5,916 nucleotides of DNA from Nitrosomonadales bacterium (GCA_003235435.1 QJWF01000252.1:1-5916), one strand, 5' to 3'. Shown: positions 1-5,916, counted from the first letter of the stretch. Translations and numbers: made by a program. Notes: generated from the letters alone by a model not told the origin.

Positions 1-618
1 TACCGGCATGTAGAAGTAGTCCCGGTCGGGCACGAGATCGTCGTTGTAGTAGTTCTGTGCATCCTCGGTGGAAAGGCCGGCCGTCTTGTACGCATTCCCG
101 CCGACCTGCACCCCGTAATCGCCGAACTCGCTCTTTTCGGGATAACCCTTTTCCAGATTTTCTGGGGTAAAGGCGATATTCCCTTTCGGCATCTTCATCA
201 CCTGTATCCACTGGACTTCCGGATCATTGCGTGACTGGTTGTTCTCCTTCACGCAGGCATGAACGCAGCGCCGGCATCCGATGCATTTCGAGATGTCCAG
301 TGCATAACCGAACAGCACACCGTCCGGCGCTTCCGTATTGGAAACCGTCGTTTTTTTCCGGTATTGCGCGGAATAACGCTTCTCAAGCCGTGCAATGGCC
401 TCCTTTTTTTCATCGTCGGACATCAGCAGGAAGTGTCCCTGGAAGAATTCCGCGACGGTTACATCTGCATCCGGGTTGGCCGCATCGGCAATGGCACGTG
501 CTGGTGCAGGCGCCGGCACAAGCGCAGCAGCGCTCGAAACACACACATTCCTCAAAAATTCGCGGCGGCCTTGTATATCGTTCGCCCCCTTCGATTCTCC
601 AGTTTTTCCTTCCGACAT
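1..618 (-). CDS. Tat-exported 4Fe-4S electron-transfer subunit (3' end outside window)
   Basis: The reading frame is open from an ATG at 618 to the window edge, giving 206 residues without a stop. Residues 17-24 (GRREFLRN) form a twin-arginine motif, followed by an Ala/Pro-rich segment and a likely signal-peptidase site near ARA (40-42), so export in folded form is expected. Residues 57-82 carry a charged segment (FLLMSDDEKKEAIARLEKRY). A 4Fe-4S motif CxxCxxCxxxC lies at C112, C115, C118 and C122, followed by KENNQ and QWIQV. This pattern is known from iron-sulfur subunits of DMSO-reductase-family complexes (PsrB/NrfC-like), which pass electrons between a quinol-linked membrane subunit and a molybdenum catalytic subunit. 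The window ends at DYFYMPV, just where further cysteine clusters normally begin, so cluster number cannot be judged. A ribosome site GGAGG (624-628) precedes the start by 5 bases. The gene lies 36 bases after a small Tat protein with a related motif. The family is fairly secure; the substrate of the complex is unknown. Confidence 0.85.
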   Translation of the reverse strand, partial: MSEGKTGESKGANDIQGRREFLRNVCVSSAAALVPAPAPARAIADAANPDADVTVAEFFQGHFLLMSDDEKKEAIARLEKRYSAQYRKKTTVSNTEAPDGVLFGYALDISKCIGCRRCVHACVKENNQSRNDPEVQWIQVMKMPKGNIAFTPENLEKGYPEKSEFGDYGVQVGGNAYKTAGLSTEDAQNYYNDDLVPDRDYFYMPV

Positions 619-654
619 GACTGCCTCCAACAACAGATGGTAAGTAACAGAATC

Positions 655-915
655 CTATGCAATTTCCTGGTAATGAAGATTCAGCAATTCATCGAGCCGC
701 CGTTTTTTCTCTTCGTCGGTCATCAGGACTAGCTGATTCGACTTCACGGCCTTTTCCTGCGAAAGCACATCAGCCGCATACTTTTCATTTGTACCGCCAG
801 CCGACACAGAGGTCTTTGATATCAGATTTTTTGTGCCAACAGCAGCTGCAACCACGCCAACCGCCGCAGCCGCGACTTTGAAAAATGACCGCCTGGAATT
901 CACTTCCTTATTCAT
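655..915 (-). CDS. Small twin-arginine signal protein, probable accessory part of the adjacent Fe-S complex
   Basis: This 86-residue protein has a clear Tat motif, SRRSFFK (7-13), followed by a hydrophobic Ala/Val-rich stretch (14-27). No strong signal-peptidase site is visible, so the segment might remain as a membrane anchor. The mature part is short and highly charged, ending in LVLMTDEEKKRRLDELL (62-78) and HYQEIA. That segment resembles residues 63-82 of the Fe-S protein encoded just downstream. It contains no cysteine, so it binds no Fe-S cluster itself. The ATG at 915 is preceded by AAGGAG (921-926) at 5 bases, which fixes the start; the stop is TAG. The 36-base gap to the Fe-S gene suggests one operon. 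Small Tat proteins encoded beside formate dehydrogenases and related oxidoreductases are known and may help assembly or targeting. Assigning this one to such a role is inference, and I do not recognise a named family. Confidence 0.8.
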   Translation of the reverse strand: MNKEVNSRRSFFKVAAAAVGVVAAAVGTKNLISKTSVSAGGTNEKYAADVLSQEKAVKSNQLVLMTDEEKKRRLDELLNLHYQEIA

Positions 916-1009
916 GACAACTCCTTATATTTTTGTTGTTAAAAATTTCCGAAAACCACTTTGATCAATTCATATAATCTGACCAAGCCGGCCCAAGCTT
1001 TCAGGATAA

Positions 1010-1243
1010 TTACCTGCCCATGCTTCGCGGGAGGTGAGCGCGCAAATGTTTCAGCGTGTCTGTCAAAACGGAATAACGCTTGAAGAAGTCCATCGTCAGT
1101 TTCGAACCCTCATCCTCACTGGTACCCGTATTGCCGACCCCGCTCATGGCTACGCGCATAAGTCCTGTCAGCTGATCGTGAAATTCTGAAATCTCCGCAT
1201 CGGACTTGAATTCCAGCATCCTGCTTTCCGGGTTGTATTTCAT
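1010..1243 (-). CDS. Small hypothetical protein (77 aa), start uncertain
   Basis: I do not recognise this protein. It begins MKYNPESRMLEFKSDAEISEF and reads as two probable amphipathic helices (about residues 14-30 and 50-70) joined by a Gly/Ser/Asp-rich linker (SGVGNTGTSEDEGSK). It has no signal peptide, membrane segment or cysteine, and ends in a basic HLPRSMGR. The start is unclear: ATG at 1243 has no ribosome site. ATG at 1219 would give 69 residues and has a weak GGAAAG upstream. The frame stays open to a TTG at 1327 (105 residues), but that extension does not look like a typical cytosolic N-terminus. The gene sits between an FNR-type box (1370-1383) and the Tat-protein genes, with 94 bases to the next gene, so it may be the first gene of that anaerobically controlled unit. 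The evidence that it is real is its length, soluble-protein composition and position. Confidence 0.5.
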   Translation of the reverse strand: MKYNPESRMLEFKSDAEISEFHDQLTGLMRVAMSGVGNTGTSEDEGSKLTMDFFKRYSVLTDTLKHLRAHLPRSMGR

Positions 1244-1334
1244 GGGGTTGTATGCGGTCGGTATCCGTGGTATTCGGCAATTAGTCAGGTGGTATTTCAA
1301 TGAGGGAAACAGCAACGCGCAGAACAATCATTGA

Positions 1335-1383
1335 ACAAATACATGCTAGCAGTAGGAGAAATGCTTCAATTGACTTAAATCAA
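1335..1383 (-). promoter_or_regulatory. Putative FNR-dependent (class II) promoter for the leftward genes
   Basis: On the minus strand a -10-like hexamer TAGCAT (1348-1343, 4 of 6 to TATAAT) has its centre 31 bases from the centre of the FNR-type box. In class II FNR promoters the box is centred near -41.5, about 32 bases from the -10 centre, so the geometry fits a start near 1335. No good -35 hexamer is needed in this arrangement. The resulting leader would run about 92 bases to the ATG at 1243. This is a prediction from spacing only. Confidence 0.45.
1370..1383. promoter_or_regulatory. FNR/ANR-type binding box
   Basis: The sequence TTGACTTAAATCAA fits the CRP/FNR-family consensus TTGAT-N4-ATCAA with one mismatch (C for T). 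It is the centre of a longer perfect inverted repeat, CAATTGA-CTTAAA-TCAATTG (1367-1386), with further pairing ATGC/GCAT outside it (1361-1364, 1388-1391). FNR, ANR, DNR and FixK proteins bind such sites under low oxygen or with nitrogen oxides. It lies upstream of the leftward small gene and the Tat/Fe-S genes and about 310 bases past the end of prpE, so the leftward unit is the likely target. Which family member binds cannot be told. Confidence 0.65.
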
Positions 1384-1394
1384 TTGCGCATATG

Positions 1395-1406
1395 ACCCTA
1401 AAGGGT
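1395..1406. repeat. Short palindrome beside the FNR-type box
   Basis: ACCCT-AA-AGGGT forms a 5-bp inverted repeat with a 2-base centre, and CATA (1390-1393) can extend it to TATG (1407-1410) with a TG bulge. Its centre is 24 bases from the FNR-type box centre, a little over two helix turns. It could be a second operator or chance; it matches no site I know with confidence. Confidence 0.3.
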
Positions 1407-1538
1407 TATGTCTCAGTATTCCGCGGGCCCTTATTCACCGGTCAGCTATTACGATGTCCGGCTTGTCTGCATTGATAACGCCATATGGGTTTACGCGAGG
1501 TCAAAAAACTTCTCTGCTTCTAGTGAACTCTTGCAAAC

Positions 1539-1598
1539 AAACAAGGCGTGCACCTGTATATCCTTGATCGGTGCACATCGATGCACCCTTGTTTTTTT
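1539..1598. terminator. Probable terminator with alternative hairpins downstream of prpE
   Basis: Three segments share the core GTGCAC. Arm A (1539-1552, AAACAAGG-C-GTGCA) pairs over 13 bases, with one bulged C, with arm C (1582-1594, TGCACCCTTGTTT). Arm B (1570-1575, GGTGCA) also pairs with TGCACC (1582-1587) around a 6-base loop, and GTGCACC (1548-1554) pairs with GGTGCAC (1570-1576). Reading rightward, the structure runs into seven T's (1592-1598). Reading leftward, as the prp transcript does about 100 bases after the prpE stop, it is followed by TTGTTTGTTTG, a weaker T-rich tail. It is best taken as the end of the prp operon, possibly working in both directions. The long loop of the A-C form makes it atypical. 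Confidence 0.5.
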
Positions 1599-1693
1599 AA
1601 CCAGGTTAAATGCAGATAATTCTTGCAGTGCTGGAATTTGGCTGCATTTAGTCGAGTTTATGGAGATTCTCTTTATTTCAATAACACTCCGTT

Positions 1694-3583
1694 TCAGGCA
1701 ACCATTTTCTTTTTGTGCAGCAATTCGACGATCTCCGGTATCACACCCGGATCATCGATGGTCGACGGCACCATGTATTCCTTGCCGTTGACGATATTGG
1801 CCAGGGTCTTTCGCAGCGTCTTGCCGGACCGGGTCTTGGGCAGTCTGGCCAGGATCACGGTGTCCTTGTAACAGGTGATCGCGCCGATGGTCTCGCGTAT
1901 GCGGGTGATCAATTGTTGTTGCAGGTCCCCCTCGGCAATGCTTGCGCCGGATTTGAGAACCACCAATCCCATCGGGACCTGGCCCTTGAGAGCGTCGTCG
2001 CGCGCGATCACAGCGCATTCCGCCACCGCAGGATGGGTGGCGATCACTTCCTCGATCTCGCCGGTGGACAACCGATGTCCGGCGACGTTGATCACGTCGT
2101 CCACGCGTCCCATCACGAACACATAGCCGTCCTCATCGATATAGCCGCCGTCACCGCTGGTGTAGTAACCGGGCAGGAAGGTCAGATAGCTTTCGCGGAA
2201 TTTGTTTTCGTCGCCCCAGACATGATTCAGGCAGGCGGGCGGCAGCGGCAGTTTAAGCGCGATGTAACCCTGTGTGCCGCGCGGAACCTGGTTCCCGTTC
2301 TCATCGAGTACCTGAAGATTGTAGCCGGGGACCGGCACGGTGGAAGAACCGGGCTTGATCGGCATCGGTTCGATTCCCTGCAAATTTGCGGTGATCGCCC
2401 AACCTGTCTCGGTCTGCCACCAGTGATCCACCACCGGTTTTCCGCTATTGTCGGTGAGCCATGCTTCGGTAGGCGGGTCGAGCCGTTCCCCTGCGGAGTA
2501 GATGACCTGCAATTTGCCCAGGTCGTATTTCTTCATCAGCGCAGCCTGGGGATCTTCCTTCTTCACCGCGCGGAACGCGGTCGGCGCGGTGAAGAAGGCC
2601 TTTACGCCGTATTCCGAAATAACCCGCCACAATGCGCCTGCATCCGGGGTCATAATCGGTTTGCCCTCATACACTATCGTGGTACATCCATGCAGCAGGG
2701 GACCGTATACGATATATGAGTGGCCTACCACCCAGCCCACGTCCGATGCAGCCCAGTACACATCGCCAGGCTCGACATTGTAGATGGCCTTCATGCTGTA
2801 TTTGAGCGCCACCGCATGACCGCCATTCTCGCGCAGCACGCCCTTGGGTTTGCCGGTGGTGCCTGAAGTGTAGAGGATGTACAGCGGGTCGCTGCCCTTG
2901 ACCGGCGTGCAGCCCACCGGTTTGGATTTGGCCAGTAGGGATTTCCAGTCGTGGTCGCGCCCCGCGACCATCGTCGCGGCGGCTTGCGGACGCTGGAACA
3001 CGATGCAGCTCTGCGGTTTGTGTTTGGCCAATTCGAAAGCGCGGTCGATCAGCGGTTTGTATTCCACCACACGCTTGATCTCGATGCCGCAGGAAGCTGT
3101 GAGAATGAGCTTCGGCTTTGCATCGTCGATGCGCACAGCAAGTTCCGGCGGCGCAAATCCGCCGAACACGACTGAATGGATCGCCCCCAGTCGCGCCACT
3201 GCCAGCATCGCGATGACCGCTTCCGGGATCATGGGCATGTAGATGATGACCCTGTCGCCTTTTTCCACGCCCATGTCTGCCAGCATGCCGGCAGTGCGTG
3301 CCGCGGCATCGGTCAGTTCGGCATAGGTATAGCGCGATTTGGTGTCGGTGACGGGCGAATCGTAGATCAGCGCGGTCTGATCGCCGCGCCCGTTCTTCAC
3401 GTGATGGTCCAGCGCCATGTAGGCGGTGTTCATCTCGCCGTCTGAGAACCAGTAGCCTAGACCGTCATCGTCGAACGACAGTATCTGCTTGGGGAACCTG
3501 AACCATTCCAGCGCTTCGGCTTGCTTGCGCCAGAAGCCTTCCGGATCCTTCATCGATTGGTCGTATTCTGTCTGATAGCTCAT
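1694..3583 (-). CDS. prpE: Propionyl-CoA synthetase
   Basis: This enzyme activates propionate with ATP and CoA through a propionyl-adenylate, feeding the 2-methylcitrate cycle in the cytosol. At 629 residues it has the full length of the family (about 628 in E. coli). ANL-superfamily motifs appear in order: YMPMIPEA (115-122), the nucleotide-binding loop TSGTTGKPKG (239-248), SAGERLDPP (363-371), WWQTETGW (388-395), the hinge region GRVDDVINVAGHR (492-504) and KTRSGKTLRK (583-592). In the last motif K588 is the adenylation-step lysine, known in the family as a target of reversible acylation. The N-terminus (TEYDQSMKDPEGFWRKQ) and the C-terminal STIDDP favour PrpE over acetyl-CoA synthetase, as does the adjacent prpD and prpC. 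The ATG at 3583 is preceded by a strong AGGAGG (3591-3596) at 7 bases. It is the last gene of the operon, separated from prpD by a REPIN-like palindrome. The close relative Acs is the main alternative. Confidence 0.93.
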   Translation of the reverse strand: MSYQTEYDQSMKDPEGFWRKQAEALEWFRFPKQILSFDDDGLGYWFSDGEMNTAYMALDHHVKNGRGDQTALIYDSPVTDTKSRYTYAELTDAAARTAGMLADMGVEKGDRVIIYMPMIPEAVIAMLAVARLGAIHSVVFGGFAPPELAVRIDDAKPKLILTASCGIEIKRVVEYKPLIDRAFELAKHKPQSCIVFQRPQAAATMVAGRDHDWKSLLAKSKPVGCTPVKGSDPLYILYTSGTTGKPKGVLRENGGHAVALKYSMKAIYNVEPGDVYWAASDVGWVVGHSYIVYGPLLHGCTTIVYEGKPIMTPDAGALWRVISEYGVKAFFTAPTAFRAVKKEDPQAALMKKYDLGKLQVIYSAGERLDPPTEAWLTDNSGKPVVDHWWQTETGWAITANLQGIEPMPIKPGSSTVPVPGYNLQVLDENGNQVPRGTQGYIALKLPLPPACLNHVWGDENKFRESYLTFLPGYYTSGDGGYIDEDGYVFVMGRVDDVINVAGHRLSTGEIEEVIATHPAVAECAVIARDDALKGQVPMGLVVLKSGASIAEGDLQQQLITRIRETIGAITCYKDTVILARLPKTRSGKTLRKTLANIVNGKEYMVPSTIDDPGVIPEIVELLHKKKMVA

Positions 3584-3631
3584 CGCGATTCCTCCTCATT
3601 GTTGTCAGGCTTTTCTGTCATGAGTCAAGAG

Positions 3632-3723
3632 AAAACCAATTTCTGCAGGAGCGTGTCATGCACGCGACAATATGAAGAGAAAATTTCGCGGGCATGGCCC
3701 GCTCCTACAAGAACAATGGTTTT
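3632..3723. repeat. REPIN-like element: two inverted REP-type units between prpD and prpE
   Basis: A 92-bp imperfect palindrome fills most of the prpD-prpE gap. The left unit (3645-3667) contains GCAGGAGC and a hairpin GCGTGT-CAT-GCACGC. The right unit (3686-3708), in reverse orientation, contains GCGGGC-ATG-GCCCGC followed by TCCTAC. In the same orientation the two 23-base units differ at four positions. One pair of differences is compensatory in the stem (G-C to T-A), and another leaves a G-T wobble. The outer arms also pair: AAAACCA (3632-3638) with TGGTTTT (3717-3723). The core resembles REP sequences of the kind GTAGGAGCGGG known from Pseudomonas and some other proteobacteria, which are mobilised by RAYT (IS200-like tyrosine) transposases. 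No such transposase is in the window. In the prp transcript it would form a strong stem-loop 19 bases after the prpD stop, and might affect RNA stability or prpE level. Confidence 0.8.
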
Positions 3724-3742
3724 GGTATGTATTAGATATTTC

Positions 3743-5230
3743 TCAGTTGATTATGAACATCTCCATGAACTCACTCACAGGCGTGGTTTCCAGTTTGCTC
3801 TTATCCAGGCACAACGTCATGATCTGCTGGCAGCGGTGTTCGGGAAAGCGCGTGCGCAGATTGCTCAGGAATTTTTGCTCGAGTACCTGGATCCCCTCTG
3901 CACGGCGGCGGCGGTGGCCGATCGGGAATTCCACCTCTATCTTTTCGGAGCTGCTGCCGTCCTTGAAGAACACCTGGACTGCGTTGGCGATCGAGCGCTT
4001 GTCCGCTTCCAGATATTCGCGACTGTAGCGCGGCTCTTCGACGATCTGCATTTTTTCGCGCAGTTCATCGATGATCGGATTGGCCGCATGAAAACTGTCC
4101 TCGTAATTTTCCGCGACCAGATCACCGAACGCCAGCGGCACCGCCACGATGTATTGTATGCAGTGGTCGCGGTCCGCCGGGTTCGACAGAGGGCCGACCT
4201 TGGAGATGATGCGGATAGCGGACTCGTGGGTGTGGATCACGATCCTGCTGATGTCATTCAAGCGATCCTTCACCTGCGGATGCAGACGCACCGCCGCTTC
4301 GCATGCGGTCTGCGAATGGAATTCGGCCGGAAAAGAAATCTTGAACAAAATGTTCTCCATCACGTAACTGGCATAGGGTTGCTTAAGGCTGAAGCGGCGC
4401 TGATCTTCCGGTTTCAATTTCTGGTCCTTGTTGGTCTTCGAGAACAGCACATCGTAAAACCCCCACTGCGGCGCGGTCAGCACGCCGGGGATGCCCATCT
4501 CGCCGGCCAACGTGATCATAGCGAGACGCACAGCGCGCGATGTGGCATCGCCCGCCGCCCAGGATTTTCGCGAGCCGGCGTTGGGCGAATGGCGGTAGGT
4601 GCGCAATGATTGTCCGTCGACGAAAGCCTGCGACAGCGCGGCTATCACCTGTTCCTCGGTGCCGCCCAGCATACGTGTCACCACGGCGGCGGATGCGACC
4701 TTGACCAGTACGACGTGATCGAGACCGACGCGGTTGAAGCTGTTTTCCAGCGCCAGCACGCCTTGTATCTCGTGTGCCTTGATCATCGCGGTCAATACGT
4801 CGCGCATTGTCAGCGGTGCCTTGCCATCGGCGATACGGCAGCGGCACTGGTAATCGGCCACGGCGAGGATGCCACCCAGGTTGTCGGATGGATGTCCCCA
4901 TTCCGCAGCCAGCCAAGTGTCGTTGTAATCCAGCCAGCGGATCATCGCGCCGATGTCCCATGCGGCCTTCACCGGATCGAGCTCATGCGACGTGCCGGGC
5001 ACGCGCGCGCCGTTGCGCACCGTGGTGCCAGGCACCAGTGCGCCGAGATGCTTGGTGCACTCGGGAAAGCGCAGCGCCAGCAGGCCGCAGCCCAGCGTGT
5101 CGATCAGGCAGTTGCGCGCTGTGTCGTAGGCTTCCGCCGATTTGATGTCCATGCGGCAGACATATTGCGCGATGTCCACCAGCACCTGGTCGGGTGGGGG
5201 ACGGGTGTTCATTTCCACATTGGCACTCAT
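3743..5230 (-). CDS. prpD: 2-methylcitrate dehydratase
   Basis: This is a MmgE/PrpD-family protein of 495 residues (about 483 in E. coli). PrpD removes water from 2-methylcitrate to give 2-methyl-cis-aconitate, the second step of the methylcitrate cycle, without an Fe-S cluster. The helical N-terminal domain (about 10-270) carries DYNDTW (101-106), GHPSDNLGG (112-120) and KSWAAGDAT (222-230). The C-terminal alpha/beta domain (about 290-460) carries ADRDHCIQY (352-360). These are hallmark stretches of true PrpD rather than of distant MmgE relatives. The frame is intact from ATG 5230 to TGA 3743-3745. The ribosome site GAGGT overlaps the stop codon of prpC, and the gap is only 9 bases, so translation of the two genes is probably coupled. 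Having prpD here means the cycle need not use the alternative AcnD/PrpF pair common in other betaproteobacteria. Confidence 0.95.
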   Translation of the reverse strand: MSANVEMNTRPPPDQVLVDIAQYVCRMDIKSAEAYDTARNCLIDTLGCGLLALRFPECTKHLGALVPGTTVRNGARVPGTSHELDPVKAAWDIGAMIRWLDYNDTWLAAEWGHPSDNLGGILAVADYQCRCRIADGKAPLTMRDVLTAMIKAHEIQGVLALENSFNRVGLDHVVLVKVASAAVVTRMLGGTEEQVIAALSQAFVDGQSLRTYRHSPNAGSRKSWAAGDATSRAVRLAMITLAGEMGIPGVLTAPQWGFYDVLFSKTNKDQKLKPEDQRRFSLKQPYASYVMENILFKISFPAEFHSQTACEAAVRLHPQVKDRLNDISRIVIHTHESAIRIISKVGPLSNPADRDHCIQYIVAVPLAFGDLVAENYEDSFHAANPIIDELREKMQIVEEPRYSREYLEADKRSIANAVQVFFKDGSSSEKIEVEFPIGHRRRRAEGIQVLEQKFLSNLRTRFPEHRCQQIMTLCLDKSKLETTPVSEFMEMFIIN

Positions 5231-5236
5231 TTCATA

Positions 5237-5241
5237 ACCTC
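5237..5241 (-). promoter_or_regulatory. prpD ribosome binding site overlapping the prpC stop codon
   Basis: On the minus strand the prpC stop TGA (5242-5240) is embedded in TGAGGT, whose GAGGT lies 6 bases before the prpD ATG at 5230. Another ATG at 5235 is followed at once by AAA TGA and cannot be the start. The overlap suggests that ribosomes ending prpC re-initiate on prpD. Confidence 0.7.
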
Positions 5242-5916
5242 AACGCTTATCAATCGGTATCCACGCCAGATTCTCCGGTCCGATGTAATTCGCGCTGGGA
5301 CGGATGATCTTGCCGTCAGCACGCTGTTCGATCACGTGTGCGCCCCAGCCGGTGACGCGGGAGATCACGAATAGCGGCGTGAACATGTTGGTCGGCACGC
5401 CCATCATGTGATACGAGACCGCGGAGAACCAGTCGAGGTTGGGGAACATCTTTTTCATGTCCCACATCGCGGATTCAAGGCGCGCGGCGATGTCGAACAA
5501 ATTCATCTCGCCTTTCTCCTCGGCCAGCCCTTTAGCCAGACGCTTGATTACTTCGTTGCGAGGATCGGAGATTGTATAGACAGGGTGGCCGAAACCGATC
5601 ACGATCTCCTTGCGTGCCACGCGCTCGCGGATGTCGGCTTCGGCTTCGTCGGCATTCTTGTAACGGCTCTGGATGCGGAATGCTTCCTCGTTGGCACCGC
5701 CGTGCTTGGGACCGCGCAGCGCACCGATCGCACCGGTGATGCAGGAATACAGGTCGGAATTGGTGCCTGCGATGACCCGCGCGGTGAACGTCGATGCGTT
5801 GAACTCGTGCTCGGCATACAGAATCAGCGAAGTGTGCATCGCGCGCACCCAGGATGATTTTGGAGTCGTACCGTGCAGCAGATGAAGCAGATGTCCACCA
5901 ATGGAATCGTCATCGG
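5240..5916 (-). CDS. prpC: 2-methylcitrate synthase (5' end outside window)
   Basis: The frame is open from the right edge to TGA at 5240-5242, giving about 224 C-terminal residues of a protein normally near 380-390 long. PrpC condenses propionyl-CoA with oxaloacetate to 2-methylcitrate and CoA. All three citrate-synthase catalytic residues can be seen: His in the motif AEHEFNAST, His in [12 protein letters not shown], and Asp in [13 protein letters not shown]. The fragment begins [15 protein letters not shown] and ends [13 protein letters not shown]. The HEFNASTF form and the adjacent prpD and prpE point to methylcitrate synthase rather than housekeeping citrate synthase. The GTG near 5848 lies inside the conserved stretch [18 protein letters not shown] and is not the start; the coding region continues upstream past the edge. 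What precedes it (often prpB or a regulator in such operons) cannot be seen. Confidence 0.93.
   Translation of the reverse strand, partial: DDDSIGGHLLHLLHGTTPKSSWVRAMHTSLILYAEHEFNASTFTARVIAGTNSDLYSCITGAIGALRGPKHGGANEEAFRIQSRYKNADEAEADIRERVARKEIVIGFGHPVYTISDPRNEVIKRLAKGLAEEKGEMNLFDIAARLESAMWDMKKMFPNLDWFSAVSYHMMGVPTNMFTPLFVISRVTGWGAHVIEQRADGKIIRPSANYIGPENLAWIPIDKR

Larger units (their letters stand above)
1244..1693. other. 450-base intergenic region between prpE and the small hypothetical gene
   Basis: I see no convincing gene here on either strand. From right to left it holds the 3' flank of prpE (1599-1693, AT-rich, nothing clear), the three-armed inverted-repeat terminator (1539-1598), and a featureless stretch (1412-1538). 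Next come a short palindrome (1395-1406), the FNR-type box (1370-1383) and a -10-like hexamer (1343-1348). The leader region (1244-1334) carries the octamer GTGGTATT twice on the plus strand, at 1267-1274 and 1289-1296, with a 22-base period. Confidence 0.6.

Noticed and set aside
231..732. Overlapping plus-strand frames of 129 and 157 codons
   Set aside because: They are antisense to the Tat/Fe-S gene and the small Tat gene, whose signal peptides, cysteine motif and ribosome sites are convincing.
961..968. TTGATCAA as a second FNR site upstream of the small Tat gene
   Set aside because: The half-sites abut without the 4-base spacer that CRP/FNR-family boxes need.
979..1004. Hairpin just after the small hypothetical gene (CTGA-AAGC paired with GCTT-GG-TCAG) as a terminator
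   Set aside because: The stem is short with a GG bulge and no T-run follows on the minus strand, so termination is not supported.
916..1009. A separate promoter for the small Tat gene
   Set aside because: AT-rich segments and TTGATC are present, but no -35/-10 pair with acceptable match and spacing could be defended.
1408..1791. A 127-codon open frame on the plus strand starting just after the FNR-type box
   Set aside because: It has no ribosome site, runs through the terminator arms and T-run, and ends inside antisense prpE. The product has no protein-like pattern.
1715..2719. A 334-codon open frame on the plus strand
   Set aside because: It lies wholly antisense to prpE, whose family motifs are intact. 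Its product is rich in His, Arg and Gly and shows no recognisable domain, as expected of an antisense frame in GC-rich coding DNA.
3521..4609. A 362-codon open frame on the plus strand
   Set aside because: It spans the prpE start, the REPIN-like element and the 3' half of prpD in antisense, with no recognisable domain.
4610..5374. A 254-codon open frame on the plus strand
   Set aside because: It is antisense to prpD and the end of prpC, both of which are clearly real.

Overview
The window looks like a stretch of a proteobacterial chromosome, most likely from a betaproteobacterium. This is an inference from the protein character, the moderate-to-high GC and the gene mix; no rRNA or other taxonomic marker is present. 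Every gene I can support lies on the minus strand, so transcription runs from the right edge to the left. Five protein genes are well supported, two of them cut by the window edges, and one small hypothetical gene is less certain.

Right two-thirds (5916 to 1694): a propionate-catabolism (2-methylcitrate cycle) operon in the order prpC (5' end outside the window), prpD, prpE. PrpE activates propionate to propionyl-CoA. PrpC condenses propionyl-CoA with oxaloacetate to 2-methylcitrate, and PrpD dehydrates that to 2-methyl-cis-aconitate. The aconitase step and the lyase PrpB are not in the window. prpC and prpD are only 9 bases apart and look translationally linked. prpD and prpE are separated by 159 bases that hold a 92-bp imperfect palindrome made of two inverted REP-like units (a REPIN-type element).

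Middle (1693 to 1244): a 450-base stretch without a convincing gene but with clear structure. It contains a three-armed inverted-repeat region with a T-run (1539-1598, probable terminator of the prp operon and possibly bidirectional), a short palindrome (1395-1406), and a near-consensus FNR/ANR-type box (1370-1383). A -10-like hexamer lies at class II spacing from the box, directed at the leftward genes.

Left part (1243 to 1): a small hypothetical protein (77 aa), an 86-aa protein with a twin-arginine signal, and the first 206 residues of a Tat-exported 4Fe-4S protein of the kind that serves as electron-transfer subunit in DMSO-reductase-family respiratory complexes. The two Tat proteins share a motif after their signal peptides, which suggests they act in the same complex. 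The FNR-type box fits control of this cluster by oxygen or an anaerobic electron acceptor, but no catalytic subunit is visible and the substrate is unknown.

I found no CRISPR array, tRNA, rRNA, transposase gene or complete insertion sequence. The most unusual features are the REPIN-like element inside the prp operon, the FNR-type box with the structured intergenic region, and the motif shared by the two adjacent Tat proteins.
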